From Bifidobacterium leontopitheci (GTDB taxonomy: Bacteria; Actinomycetota; Actinomycetes; Actinomycetales; Bifidobacteriaceae), in contig NZ_WBVT01000017.1 of NCBI RefSeq assembly GCF_009193355.1, forward strand, positions 1-59,403: 59,403 nucleotides of DNA. Reading direction: 5' to 3'. Under the pieces are notes generated by a model. It did not search any database. It was not told the DNA's origin and saw nothing but the letters and a program-made list of their open reading frames with translations. Made by a program: the position numbers and the translations under genes. Within the stretch, counting starts at the first letter, position 1. Every line of letters starts with the position of its first letter. This document shows positions 27,801 through 36,538 of this stretch, piece by piece.

Positions 27801-30268
27801 CCGATTCGACCAACCTCGACGGCTGCGTCGCCTACTCCGACGAGCAGGCCGCCGCGGTCAAGGGCAAGATCGTCTTCGCCACGGTCGACGACACGAACTT
27901 CCGCTGCAAGACCGGAACCATGTTCGACAACGCGTCCAAGGCCGGCGCCATCGGCGTCGTCTTCGGATCGCAGTACGACGTGCCCGAAGCCGGCATCGCC
28001 GGCAACTACGACATCCCCGGCTTCCAGCTCGCCAAGTCCTCGTACGCCAAGCTCAAGTCCGCTCTCGAAGCCGGAACCGTCGAACTGACCTTCGACTCCA
28101 GCCTCAAGCAGACCGTGCGCTCCACCGTGCCCGGCATGGCCGACCGCATCGCGTCCTTCAGCTCCCGCGGCATCCACGGCTCGTATGACGGCACCGTCAA
28201 GCCCGACATCGCGGCCCCCGGCGTCGGCATCATCTCCGTGGGCAGCGGAACCGGCAACAAGGCCGCCTCGATGAGCGGCACCTCGATGGCCACCCCGCTG
28301 ACCGCCGGCGTGGCCGCGCTGGTCGCCAGCAAGCATCCGGACTGGAGCGGCACGCGCATCAAGCAGCAGATGATGAGCACCGCCGACCATGACATCGTCA
28401 CGGACGACGGCTCGCAGGCGTACGGCATCATCCGCGCCGGCATCGGCCGCGTCGACGCCTACGCCGCAGTCAACGGCGACGCCCGCGTCTACGTGAGCGA
28501 CGACCCGACCGGCGTGACCGGCGGCTTCGGCATCGTGCAGGTGGGCGAGAAAGGCTACAGCAAGTCCAAGAAGTTCACAGTCGAGAACGACTCCGACAAG
28601 GACCGCACGTATAAGGTCAGCTACCTGCCGCGTGTGAAGACGGACGGCGTCAGCTACGACCTCGACCAGACCACGGTGAAGGTCGCCGCCCACTCCTCCG
28701 CACAGTTCTCCGTCACCCTGAACATCCCCGACGCCTCCAAGCTGCGGCACACGATCGACACGACCATGGCCAAGCAGTCGGGCGGCAAGGACCGCTCCTA
28801 CGTGACCGATGCCAGCGGCATCATCCGTCTCGAGCCGGCCGACACTGCCGACGATGCCACCGCATTTCCGCTGCGCGCCGCCGTCAGCGCCGCCCCGAAG
28901 CCCATCTCCGAAACCACGGCGACGGTGAAGTTCGCTTCGGCGAAGGCCGAACAGGGCACGCTGACCGTCTCCGGGCACGGCGTCTCTCAGGGCACCGACA
29001 GTGAGGCGTACCAGTCCGAACTCGCCGCCATGCAGCTCGGCGCGCTTGACCCGCAGGCCGGCGCCAAGGGTTCGGACGGCAAGGTCGACGACGCTTACAC
29101 CGGCAACGATGCGGCCGCGCGCAGCCTCGCCGCGGCCGACATCCGCGCGGTCGGCGTCGCCAGCACCGCGCCGCAGATGAAGGATCCGTCGCAGGGCATG
29201 CTCGCCTTCGGCATCGTCACCGAAAACAGCTGGTCGCGCCTCGGTATGACCATCACGCCCGAAGTGTACATCGACGCGAGCGGCGACGGCCGTCCCGACT
29301 TCGAGATTGCCGCCGGCGTCTCCGGCGACAACGTCTACGCGGTCACCTACGACCTGGCGACCGGCGGCACGCTGGACGTCGAGCCCATCGACGACGCCTC
29401 CGTCTCCGACTCCAACACCGTGGTGCTGCGCACCAAGCTCTCGGCTCTCGGCTACACGCCCACCACCAAGGTCACGAAGATCACCTACCAGGCGGCCATG
29501 TCGTCGGTGTACGCGCAGCGCAACAGCGAGGACTCCAACTCCACGAAGACGTTCGTGGTCGACACCGCCAAGTCCGCGACCTACGACGTCTACCAGCCGG
29601 CCCTGTGGTTCGGCGAGGCCGACGCCAAGACCGAGGGCAACGGCGACGTGCTGGCCAAGGATCAGGATGGCGTCACGCTGACCGCGCATCGCACGGTCGC
29701 CGGTGCCGCTACCGCCGCCCAGCCGCTCGTGCTGCACCTGCGTGGCGCAGCTCCCGATGCGGCTGGCACCAGCGCGAGCATCGACACGCCGGCGGTGGAT
29801 GACGGCACCCAGCCGAAGCCGACCGTCGACAAGACGAAGCTGCAGTCGCTCGTGGACTCTGCCAGCGGCCTCAAGGCGTCCGATTACACGCGCGAATCTT
29901 GGGCCGCCCTGCAAGGCGCGCTCGCCTCGGCGCGCGGCGTGCTGGCCGATAAGGATGCCACGCAGCTGAGCGTCGACGGTGCCTACCGCGCGTTGAAGAC
30001 CGCGCTTGACGGCCTCAAGCCGTATGTGCCCGGATCCGGTGCGGGCAACGGCAGCGGTTCGGGCGCAGGCGCCGCAGGTGCAGGTGCTGCTGACGGTGCG
30101 GCGGCCGGTCCGACGCCGAACGCCATCGGCAAGACGGGTGCCAGTGTCGCTGCGGTGGCGATTGCGGCGGTCGTCATGCTGATGGCGGGTGCCGGCGTGC
30201 TTCGCCGCCGCGCTCTTGCCTCGGAGAGCAAGCGTGGGGCCGCGGGTTCCGGCCCTCGCCATGCCTGA
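24881..30268 (+). CDS. Subtilisin-like surface serine protease (S8 family)
   Basis: A large secreted protease of 1795 residues, probably acting on proteins outside the cell. It has a signal peptide (AVAVVASVATLMALPTATALA) and about 600 residues of Ig-like and pro-region sequence. The S8 catalytic domain has D701 in VVIIDTGIDYTHADF, H785 in GHGSHVAG and S1135 in SGTSMATP. A protease-associated (PA) domain is inserted near 985-1060 (GCVAYSDEQAAAVKGKIVFA). Fn3-like regions, a FIVAR-type module (about 1645-1710), a Gly/Ala linker and IGKTGAS with a membrane helix and basic tail follow. Length and order resemble cell-envelope proteases (C5a-peptidase or lactocepin type). AAGGAG precedes the ATG at 24881. 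No partner genes adjoin it. Confidence 0.9.
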   Translation: MHRTWLKAVAVVASVATLMALPTATALAQPGEASQTQQSQQTSASDATTTSVGNGRFTWKAPVEKNMPTIKSEKAGDGAIVYDGAETNATLVMTPASINKYNFWSDCVTATATGFTNGENIVFTDTAPSGKKRTAVIAPAQSDGSVTTKVCGANQSTEVGPHAIVASGQMSKTTAAATLTVTDNPLETVKVTLDRASVSQDKFIDTKIKVKATGLPANTKVNFMLEGQDGTIVNFADYDHLYSDADGEFTDAIQANTVNYPAGKWSVMVGSRTGSSATTVYGFASFVVTAGAKRVENKKLAVDKTKFTLDEFVKSGLTQTETGFDPFDAFDITVTDRTGYTTSLGTARANGDGTYTNVLRGGQQATIGEYTLVATSRTTGDYATAKFIVTDADGNYPPSVTASFAPTTLSKDAFGPNGDGVTVTMKNLEANGKAVFNVYDSNLNIQRQLPDGTQGEGTFFATGTADDQGTLVYHVRLASDANDDTYAIQANAFQQIVTVGDPADAGGSGNGSTATPPASDDTVSGNLVNTSGTLSAFVQVKGVGGLEQKRMALQSLGKQRMSVKSRNAEAMKSVTSRAKNATDDANDVFAALKKLDPKASKLYTSAYSIPGIAVRADADALRTLGRQNPDVIDISPIVQRTATSASTSGSGNATGTTSTEEATKTTGATPSNYNNDSFVNALKTWQKTGETGKNAKVVIIDTGIDYTHADFGGSGSTADYQAALASDADPLTDPTLSKMLDKSKFLGGYDFAGATYNADSSATEDVYDPIPKPDANPIDGPGGGHGSHVAGTLGGYGEDANGKTFTGDYSKLTDADLKTMKIGPGSAPEVGIYMLKVFGDGGGSTDVTGEALDWVAKKVAEGTQIDIVSMSLGTAYGTQDDPDTKKVNELTEAGVLSVAAAGNDDDVTDIGGSPATAHSSLAVAATKSNGALQDAIQIDQPSDLAGNGYAGQYSIDYSYPHPTFKVSGKVVPLTDSTNLDGCVAYSDEQAAAVKGKIVFATVDDTNFRCKTGTMFDNASKAGAIGVVFGSQYDVPEAGIAGNYDIPGFQLAKSSYAKLKSALEAGTVELTFDSSLKQTVRSTVPGMADRIASFSSRGIHGSYDGTVKPDIAAPGVGIISVGSGTGNKAASMSGTSMATPLTAGVAALVASKHPDWSGTRIKQQMMSTADHDIVTDDGSQAYGIIRAGIGRVDAYAAVNGDARVYVSDDPTGVTGGFGIVQVGEKGYSKSKKFTVENDSDKDRTYKVSYLPRVKTDGVSYDLDQTTVKVAAHSSAQFSVTLNIPDASKLRHTIDTTMAKQSGGKDRSYVTDASGIIRLEPADTADDATAFPLRAAVSAAPKPISETTATVKFASAKAEQGTLTVSGHGVSQGTDSEAYQSELAAMQLGALDPQAGAKGSDGKVDDAYTGNDAAARSLAAADIRAVGVASTAPQMKDPSQGMLAFGIVTENSWSRLGMTITPEVYIDASGDGRPDFEIAAGVSGDNVYAVTYDLATGGTLDVEPIDDASVSDSNTVVLRTKLSALGYTPTTKVTKITYQAAMSSVYAQRNSEDSNSTKTFVVDTAKSATYDVYQPALWFGEADAKTEGNGDVLAKDQDGVTLTAHRTVAGAATAAQPLVLHLRGAAPDAAGTSASIDTPAVDDGTQPKPTVDKTKLQSLVDSASGLKASDYTRESWAALQGALASARGVLADKDATQLSVDGAYRALKTALDGLKPYVPGSGAGNGSGSGAGAAGAGAADGAAAGPTPNAIGKTGASVAAVAIAAVVMLMAGAGVLRRRALASESKRGAAGSGPRHA

Positions 30269-30382
30269 TGGGCCTCTGATGGGCCTCTGAAAGCCCTGAT
30301 GCGGTCGCGGTTACGGTCTGACGCGGATCGGTGACGGCTGAGCCGTAGCGATAACGGCGGACTGAAGCCGGTGAGAAGCTGT

Positions 30383-30422
30383 TTTTGTGCCGGGAAGCTC
30401 GTGCGGGCGTCCCGGCACAAAA
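30383..30422 (+). terminator. Terminator of the subtilisin-like protease gene
   Basis: TTTTGTGCCGGGA (30383-30395) pairs perfectly with TCCCGGCACAAAA (30410-30422), forming a 13-base stem with A/T ends on both sides, suitable as a bidirectional terminator. Confidence 0.7.
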
Positions 30423-30444
30423 CAGGTTCGGCCTGTTTTCGAGG

Positions 30445-30586
30445 CTATTCCGGAGTAGGCGGGCATGGGGTCGAGTATCCCGTGAGAACCAAGAATCGTG
30501 ACCATTGGAATATGGCCGTTTTCGCAGGCCCGAAATCGCGTTTTTCGTGCCGCTACTCGACCCCATGCCCGCCTACTCCGGAATAG
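30445..30586. mobile_element. MITE-like inverted-repeat element, family A, copy 2
   Basis: Perfect 33-base terminal repeats starting CTATTCCGGAGTAGGCGGGC bound a 142-base element. Its core lies in the opposite orientation to copy 1 and matches it at about 30 of 31 positions. The unusually long perfect arms point to a fairly young copy. The same TCGGCCTGTTTTCGAG flank precedes it. The rest of 30269-30769 shows no gene. Confidence 0.8.
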
Positions 30587-30769
30587 GTCGTAAAACATGC
30601 GGAACATGCAGTCGCGAGGACGATATGGCTGGGAGATGCTCTTCCCGTGATTCGGCAGACGTCTTCGTAGGGCTTCCGGGACCGGTGCATGTGGTTGTGG
30701 TTGAATTGGTGAAATGGTGTGCGCCGGCGTAGGATGCCGTGTTTTCCTGAAGATAAAGGATGTGAAGTG

Positions 30770-31582
30770 ATGGCCAAGGAGCGGAAGGAATCGTCCGCAA
30801 ACGAGCATGATAGTGGCGACATGAATGGTGGTAAGGCGCTTCGGCCCGGCGCGACGGGTTCCGTGTTCGACGACGGCCGCAAGAAGCCCGTCGACCCGCC
30901 TGCCGAGCTCAACATCACCGACCCCGAGGTCATCCGCATGGTCTCGAACCCGACCCGGCTCATGGTCGTTGAGGAGCTGTTCGATTGCCAGGAACCCCAC
31001 ACGGCCACGCAGCTCGCCGAGCTCGTCGGCGTATCACCGAGTTCGATGAGCTACCATCTGCGGCTGCTCGGCAAAGCCGGAATCGTGCGCCGCGTGTCGG
31101 ACGTGACCGGCGACGGGCGCGAATGCCCGTGGGTGGCGAGCGCGTCGAGCATCGGCATCGCGCTCAGCCAGCAGGAGGAGTCCACCCGGATGCGCGTCAT
31201 GGACGGCATGCTGCGCGCGATGCGCATGCGCATCAGCCGTTTCATGACCGCCAGCGCCGCCGTGCCAATCGACCGGCGCCGTGAGATGTTCCCGTTCATG
31301 TCGCTGGACACGGGCAGTCTGATCCTTACGCATGAGGAGCTGCTGGAGGCCCAGTCGCGCATCGTGCAGGTGTGGGAGGAGTATCTGGCGTTGAGCCGCG
31401 GCCGCCGCGCTTCGGATTATCCCTATCGGGTCACCTATGCATGGTCGTGCCTGCCGTCCGGTCTGATCGACGAGCCGGACGGCGACGGGGATGCGGACGG
31501 CGGTGAGACCGGTGGCGCGGAGGAGCTTGGCAAGGGTTCCGGCGATATCCCCGGTGCCGACGGCGATTCGGGCGTTCGGTGA
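30770..31582 (+). CDS. ArsR-like winged-helix transcriptional regulator
   Basis: A 270-residue regulator whose DNA-binding domain covers about residues 50-120 (VSNPTRLMVVEELFDCQEP, ATQLAELVGVSPSSMSYHLR, LLGKAGIVRRV). This is the HTH_20/ArsR layout seen in actinobacterial repressors of the YxaF/DUF type. The remaining part is helical and ends in an acidic Gly/Asp-rich tail. No metal-binding CxC motif is visible, so metal sensing is unlikely. The ATG at 30770 has AAAGGATGTGAAG before it; an upstream in-frame ATG at 30719 has no such site. Its target is unknown; the next gene converges on it. Confidence 0.8.
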   Translation: MAKERKESSANEHDSGDMNGGKALRPGATGSVFDDGRKKPVDPPAELNITDPEVIRMVSNPTRLMVVEELFDCQEPHTATQLAELVGVSPSSMSYHLRLLGKAGIVRRVSDVTGDGRECPWVASASSIGIALSQQEESTRMRVMDGMLRAMRMRISRFMTASAAVPIDRRREMFPFMSLDTGSLILTHEELLEAQSRIVQVWEEYLALSRGRRASDYPYRVTYAWSCLPSGLIDEPDGDGDADGGETGGAEELGKGSGDIPGADGDSGVR

Positions 31583-31695
31583 CGGAGAGCAGCGGAGACA
31601 TGTAACGGTCCTGCGGGGTCGGTTACTTGGTGACCCGGCCGCAGTCGTAGCCACTCGGCCGTAGCCGTCGAAAGCCCTCGCAGAACCGATGCCCG

Positions 31696-32721
31696 TCAGT
31701 CCGCCTGCAGCTCCAGTGTCGCGGTGAGCGCGAGATGATCGGTGTCGCGTACCACGAACGACGCCACATCGTGCGCGGTGACGCCGCCGGTGAACAGCAC
31801 ATGGTCGAGTTCGATGCGAGGCCATGGCACCTGGCTGGGGAACGAGTTCGTATGGCCGCGGGACTCCTGAAGACTCGCATCGGTCAGGCCGGAGCGCAGC
31901 AGCTCGCGGAAACTCGGATGGTCGAGCACCGCGTTCAGATCGCCCATCACCACGGCGATGCGGTTGTTCGCCTGATCGCCGGTCGTGTCGCCGAACGCCG
32001 TCATTGCGGCCAGTCTGCGGATGCCGTTCGACCATTCGCGGGGGCCGCGCATCGGCGACTTCGTGTGCGCCGAAGCGAAGGCGACGATCGCGGACTTGCG
32101 GCCGTGTACCTCGTCCAACGCAAACGTCATGCCCGGCACGTCGGCGGCGGGAATCGTCACCATGGTTTCGGTCGAGGAGACCGGCTTGGTGCGCGACCAC
32201 AATCCGTTGAAGCCGCCGTTGTCGGTGTCCTTCTGCGGCACGCCAAGCTGGCGGTAGGGGAGCAGGTCGGGGAGGCCGGCAGCATCAAGACGTTTGACCA
32301 GGTCCTTGCTCAGTTCCTGAAGCGCGAGCACGTCGATGCGGCGCTCGCGGACCGCGGCGACGATATCGTCCGCGTTGGCCCGGCCGTAGCGGCAGTTCAG
32401 CGTCATCACGCGCAGCTCCGTGCGCGGATCGCCGGCAGGTGTTTCACGCGATGTTTCACGGCTCGTACGGTGGAAGATGCGACGCCAATACGGCCCCTGC
32501 AACGCCCCGATCGATAGCATCCCGGCTACGGCCATGCCGAACGTCACCCAGTGCCCCAGCGGCGCCGCGACACACGCGACCAGCAGGTACGGCACCCACA
32601 GGAACCGGATCAGGGCGATCACGTAGGGGAACGGCATATGGGCCTCCGCGCCGGCGGGTAGCCAGCGAAGCGCCGTCCACGCGATGCACAGTACGAGTAC
32701 GATCCACAGGGCGATGGTCAC
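31696..32721 (-). CDS. Endonuclease/exonuclease/phosphatase-family membrane protein
   Basis: 341 residues. Three hydrophobic segments at the N-terminus (to about residue 75) anchor the protein. A DNase I-like fold then follows, with MTLNCRYGRANAD, the catalytic glutamate in ALQELS, VMGDLNAVLDH and the final DTDHLALTATLEL. Such anchored members act on phosphodiesters or phosphate esters; the substrate cannot be told from sequence. The start is a GTG (32719-32721) with AGGAG eight bases upstream. It converges with the ArsR-like gene, with about 110 bases between. Confidence 0.83.
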   Translation of the reverse strand: MTIALWIVLVLCIAWTALRWLPAGAEAHMPFPYVIALIRFLWVPYLLVACVAAPLGHWVTFGMAVAGMLSIGALQGPYWRRIFHRTSRETSRETPAGDPRTELRVMTLNCRYGRANADDIVAAVRERRIDVLALQELSKDLVKRLDAAGLPDLLPYRQLGVPQKDTDNGGFNGLWSRTKPVSSTETMVTIPAADVPGMTFALDEVHGRKSAIVAFASAHTKSPMRGPREWSNGIRRLAAMTAFGDTTGDQANNRIAVVMGDLNAVLDHPSFRELLRSGLTDASLQESRGHTNSFPSQVPWPRIELDHVLFTGGVTAHDVASFVVRDTDHLALTATLELQAD

Positions 32722-32916
32722 GAATGGTGCTCCTTACTATCGGAACGTCGCGGCTCGGAAGGCCGCTCAGGCTGGAACACCAGTGTAGCGGCGCAGATGT
32801 GAACATTCCTGTGAGACCCTGTGAGGATTTGTGCGGGAATGCGGCAGGTCCGCCGGAAAGAAACAGGCAGGCAAGGGTATTCTGACGCGAATCAGATGTG
32901 AAAGAGGGGGATTCTT

Positions 32917-33046
32917 CGAGATGTGGGTGTTTTGTTTGACGTTTTTTGAGGAGCGTGCGGCGACGGGAATCGCGAAATCGTTGGAAAATGGCCAAACTTG
33001 ATGATGGCCTTGCGTGTATGTCTGAAATCAAAACACCCACATCTCG
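32917..33046. mobile_element. MITE-like inverted-repeat element, family B, copy 2 (130 bp)
   Basis: Terminal repeats beginning CGAGATGTGGGTGTTTTG (18 perfect bases) and a core complementary to GGCCATTTTCCAACGATT make this the partner of the element at 5527-5656. Both are exactly 130 bases. It lies upstream of the membrane phosphatase-family gene. Confidence 0.75.
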
Positions 33047-33145
33047 AACCTGAAGGTAAAACGGGCGTATCCGAGTCGATGAATGAGCCGCCATGCCGTT
33101 GGTGTGGGACGCCGCGATGCGGCGCGGGCTGTCGCGAAGACGAAA

Positions 33146-33200
33146 AACGGGGTGGAGTCACTACCGTGATGATTGATTGTGGTAGTGGCTTCACCCCGTT
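33146..33200. terminator. Hairpin in the ffh downstream region
   Basis: AACGGGGTGGAGTCACTACC and GGTAGTGGCTTCACCCCGTT pair at 18 of 20 positions around a 15-base loop. It lies in the gap following ffh (minus strand) and may be its terminator. Confidence 0.5.
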
Positions 33201-33210
33201 GCAAGCAACT

Positions 33211-33468
33211 GGGCTCCCTTGGTGCTTCGCCTCCGGCCCCTGCAATTAAGGACTCGCCTTGCGGCGAGACTCAATGCTGCCTTCGCTCGGCTATCGCCTC
33301 GCTCAGGCTGACGGCAGCCGGGAGCCCACAGGGCTCCCTTGGTGATTTCGCCTTCGGCCCCTGCAATTAAGGACTCGCCTGACGGCGAGACTCAATAATA
33401 CCTTCGCTCGGCTGCCGCCTCGCTCAGGCTGAAGCCCGTCGGAAGCCCACAGGGCTTCCTTTGGGGCT
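33211..33468 (+). repeat. Two and a bit copies of a 120-bp tandem repeat next to ffh
   Basis: Units start GGGCTCCCTTGGTG at 33211 and 33331 and GGGCTTCCTTTGG at 33452, so the period is 120-121 bases. Each unit contains GCAATTAAGGACTCGCC followed by a small inverted repeat and CTTCGCTCGGCT. A relative in inverted form lies at about 43652-43712. The repeat runs right up to the ffh stop codon. Confidence 0.85.
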
Positions 33469-35121
33469 TCAGCCCAACAGTCCGCTCAGACCGCCGCCGA
33501 GGTTCGGGGGGAGTTCGCCGCCGTTCGCGTCGAGCACGTCCTGCAGGCCGGCGGGAAGCGCCGGGTTCTGCGGTTTCTTCATGAACGCGGAGCCGCCGGA
33601 GCCGGAACCGCTCTTGCCGCCGCCGGCGAGGCGCTGACGAAGCGCCCTCTCCTCGGCCTCACGACGCATCGGGTTGCCGGACTTCGAGCCCTTCTTCTTG
33701 CCTTTGCCCTTGCCACCCTTGCCTTTGCCGCCGCCCGAAGCCGGACCGCCGAAACCGGGGATGCCGCCCATGGCCTTGTTGCTCATGCGCTTCATCATCT
33801 TCGACGCCTGCTCGAACCGCTGCAGCAGCGCGTTCACCGCGGACACCGTGTTGCCGGAACCGTAGGCGATGCGCGCGCGACGCGAACCGTCGATGATCTT
33901 CGGATTGCGTCGCTCCGCCGGCGTCATCGAGCGGATGATCGCCTCCGTACGGTCGATCTCCTTCTCATCGAACTGCTCCAGCTCCTTGCGATGCTGGGCC
34001 ATGCCCGGAATCATGCCGAGCAGCTTCTTCATCGAGCCGAGCTTGCGCACCTGCTGCAGCTGCTCCATGAAATCGTCGAGCCCGAACTCGCCCTCCGCCA
34101 TCTTGACGGCGGCCTTGCGGGCCTCCTCCTCGTCGAACTGCTTCTGCGCCTGCTCGATGAGCGTGAGGATGTCGCCCATGTCGAGGATGCGCGAGGCCAT
34201 ACGATCCGGGTGGAAGACCTCGAAATCCTTGAGTCCCTCGCCGGTGGACGCGAACAGGATCGGCTTGCCGGTCACGCTCGCCACGGACAGCGCCGCACCG
34301 CCGCGCGCGTCGCCGTCGAGCTTGGAGAGCACCACGCCGGTGAAGTCCACGCCCTCATCGAACGCCTTCGCGGTCTGCACCGCATCCTGACCGATCATCG
34401 CGTCGATGACGAACAGGATCTCGTTCGGCTGCACGGCGTCGCGGATGTCGCGCGCCTGCTGCATCAGCGTCTCGTCCACGCCGAGACGGCCGGCGGTATC
34501 GATGATCACCGTGTCGTACAGCTTCTGCTTGGCGAACGCAATCGAATCGCGCGCCACCTTCACCGGGTCGCCGGTGGTCAGGCCGGGTGCGGACACCGCG
34601 TCGCCGCCGTCGGACTGCACACCCTTCTCGGGAGCGTACACCGGCACGCCGGCGCGTTCGCCGACCACCTGCAGCTGCGTCACCGCGTTCGGACGTTGCA
34701 AATCGGCGGCCACGAGCAGCGGCGTGTGGCCGGAATCCTTGAGCCAGTAGCCGAGCTTGCCGGCGAGCGTCGTCTTACCGGCGCCCTGCAGACCGGCGAG
34801 CATGATGATCGTCGGCGGCTTCTTCGCGAAGTTCAGCGGACGGTCAACGCCCTGGCCGAGCACGTCGGTCAGCTCTTCGTTGACGATCTTGACCACCTGC
34901 TGCGCAGGGTTGAGCGCCTGCGACACCTCGGTGCCGAGCGCGCGCTCGCGGATGCGCGCGGTGAAGGAACGCACCACGTCGAGTGCCACGTCGGCGTCGA
35001 GCAGTGCGCGGCGGATTTCGCGGATCGTGCCGTCGATGTCCGCCTCGGACAGTTTGCCCTTGCTCTTCAGATGCTTGAACGCATTCGAGAGCCGGTCGGT
35101 AAGAGAACTAAAAGCAGCCAT
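33469..35121 (-). CDS. ffh: Signal recognition particle protein Ffh
   Basis: Ffh is the GTPase of the signal recognition particle. It binds signal sequences and 4.5S RNA and delivers ribosomes to FtsY. The order is an N domain (SSLTDRLSNAFKHLKSKGKL), a G domain (GLQGAGKTT, DTAGRLGVDE, SKLDGDARGG) and a methionine-rich M domain (MKKLLGMIPGMAQ, NKAMGGIPG). A Gly/Lys tail (GKGKGGKGKGKKKGSKSG) and a Gly-rich end make it 550 residues, somewhat long. The start is the ATG at 35119-35121. There is no Shine-Dalgarno, but TAAACT lies 10 bases upstream, which suggests a very short or absent leader. The 120-base repeats abut the stop. Confidence 0.96.
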   Translation of the reverse strand: MAAFSSLTDRLSNAFKHLKSKGKLSEADIDGTIREIRRALLDADVALDVVRSFTARIRERALGTEVSQALNPAQQVVKIVNEELTDVLGQGVDRPLNFAKKPPTIIMLAGLQGAGKTTLAGKLGYWLKDSGHTPLLVAADLQRPNAVTQLQVVGERAGVPVYAPEKGVQSDGGDAVSAPGLTTGDPVKVARDSIAFAKQKLYDTVIIDTAGRLGVDETLMQQARDIRDAVQPNEILFVIDAMIGQDAVQTAKAFDEGVDFTGVVLSKLDGDARGGAALSVASVTGKPILFASTGEGLKDFEVFHPDRMASRILDMGDILTLIEQAQKQFDEEEARKAAVKMAEGEFGLDDFMEQLQQVRKLGSMKKLLGMIPGMAQHRKELEQFDEKEIDRTEAIIRSMTPAERRNPKIIDGSRRARIAYGSGNTVSAVNALLQRFEQASKMMKRMSNKAMGGIPGFGGPASGGGKGKGGKGKGKKKGSKSGNPMRREAEERALRQRLAGGGKSGSGSGGSAFMKKPQNPALPAGLQDVLDANGGELPPNLGGGLSGLLG

Positions 35122-35452
35122 AATGCGAACCAGTTTAGCCGCCACGCGGGAAAACCGGTCACCCGCCGCCCGGCCCCCGCAGCCGCCACGCTCTGAGCGA
35201 AGCGACACGCCCGGAATCAAACGGTTCCGCTACCATGGAAGGGCAAAATTTCCGTGGATTTTTGGAATGCCTATGCTGTTTTGAAATTCCTTCGGACACC
35301 ACCTATACGCAGACTGCCGTGCGCCCTCGCGAATCGAGCCGTCCGTCAGCAGCGCCGCCGCCGTGCCCCGCAGTACAGCCGCGTCGCCGCGGTTCCGGCC
35401 AGTGAAGTAGCGGGCCAACGCAGACATGCCGTGCAATATGGAAGGCCCGCCT
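35122..35452. other. Divergent gap between ffh and the cation transporter, no gene seen
   Basis: It must hold the promoters of both genes: TAAACT on the minus strand at 35132-35137 is the ffh candidate. I see no convincing -10/-35 pair for the plus-strand gene, no inverted repeat of note and no conserved open frame. Confidence 0.5.
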
Positions 35453-36361
35453 ATGCCACAACATAAGTCAATAGAACGCAAGGCCCTGTTCGTGGGCATC
35501 GTCGTCAACGCCATGCAGGTCGCGGCCGGCATGGTCGTGTTCTTCATGACCGGCCTGAAGGCCATGTTCCTTGATTTCTCATTCACCGCCATATCCGTGC
35601 TGTCGGGCATGGTGGCGGTCTATCTCTCCTCGCGTACCGTGCGCACCACCGAGCGGTTCCCCAACGGCCTGTTCGCGCTCGAGCCGATCTACGCCATCGC
35701 CAAGGCCATGCTCACCCTGTCCCTGCTCATGTTTTCGCTCGTGGACGTCACGCAGGTCGCCTACGACTATTTCGCGCTCGGTCAGGGCGAGCGCATCGAG
35801 ACCGGTCCCGTCGTGGTCTATGAGATCCTGACCGTGCTGGTCTGCTTCGGCCTATTCGTCTATTATCGCCGCGAAAACCGGCGCATCCGCAACGCGAGCA
35901 CCATGCTGACGGCCGAATGCAAGAGCACGCTCGTTGACGGCGCGATGTCGTTCGGCATCGGCGTGGTGGCGGTCGTGCTCATGGTGCTGCCGGATGGCGG
36001 CATGTTTGGCTTCCTGCATTACACCGGCGATTTCTTCATCACCGTCGCGCTGGTGCTGCTGACGGTCAAGGAGCCGTTCGGCGTGCTTAAGGACGCGTTC
36101 GTCGAGCTGGTCGGCGGCGTGCATGACGACGATGAGACGAACGGTTTCGTGGAGGCCGCCGCGCAACGGCATCTTCCGGCCGATACGGAGTACGAGAAGA
36201 CGCTGATCTTCAAGACCGGCATGAACTATACGGTCGACGTGTACCTGTCCGGAACGGGCAACAGCATCGACGTAGGCGACCTGATCGACTGCAAACGCGC
36301 GCTGGAGAAAGAGCTGCGCAAGCGGCTGCACATCGTGGACGTCGACTTCGTGTTCGACTGA
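35453..36361 (+). CDS. Cation diffusion facilitator-like transporter
   Basis: 302 residues with about six helices (ALFVGIVVNAMQVAAGMVVF through DFFITVALVLLTV) and a soluble C-terminal domain (YTVDVYLSGTGNSIDVGDL). Helix V carries KSTLVDGAMSFGIG, and helix II carries FLDFSFTAIS where classic zinc carriers have an HD pair. This points to the atypical cation-transporter branch rather than a proven zinc exporter. The ATG at 35453 follows GGAAGG at about 12 bases; ATGs at 35426 and 35438 are alternatives. It stands alone and ends in front of a strong hairpin. Confidence 0.75.
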   Translation: MPQHKSIERKALFVGIVVNAMQVAAGMVVFFMTGLKAMFLDFSFTAISVLSGMVAVYLSSRTVRTTERFPNGLFALEPIYAIAKAMLTLSLLMFSLVDVTQVAYDYFALGQGERIETGPVVVYEILTVLVCFGLFVYYRRENRRIRNASTMLTAECKSTLVDGAMSFGIGVVAVVLMVLPDGGMFGFLHYTGDFFITVALVLLTVKEPFGVLKDAFVELVGGVHDDDETNGFVEAAAQRHLPADTEYEKTLIFKTGMNYTVDVYLSGTGNSIDVGDLIDCKRALEKELRKRLHIVDVDFVFD

Positions 36362-36385
36362 TGCCGTTGTGTTCTGCTGCGTGAG

Positions 36386-36413
36386 GCCCGGCAATGTCAA
36401 CACATTGCCGGGC
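36386..36413. terminator. Bidirectional terminator hairpin
   Basis: GCCCGGCAATGT (36386-36397) and ACATTGCCGGGC (36402-36413) form a perfect 12-base stem with a four-base loop between converging genes. Confidence 0.8.
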
Positions 36414-36538
36414 TGTCATATGCGAATTCATGCGATGGCGGTGCGCCCCGGTCCCGGCCGTAATTCCTCCAGCTCGTCCTTTGTCAAGAAACCATGTCAT
36501 GACTGCCGGCTCATCCACTGGTGCCATCCCCAATCCGC

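Noticed and set aside
24665..30262. Antisense open frame of over 1800 codons across the subtilisin-like protease
   Set aside because: Same reason: the plus-strand protein has a full catalytic triad and signal peptide; the antisense product has neither domain nor start signal.
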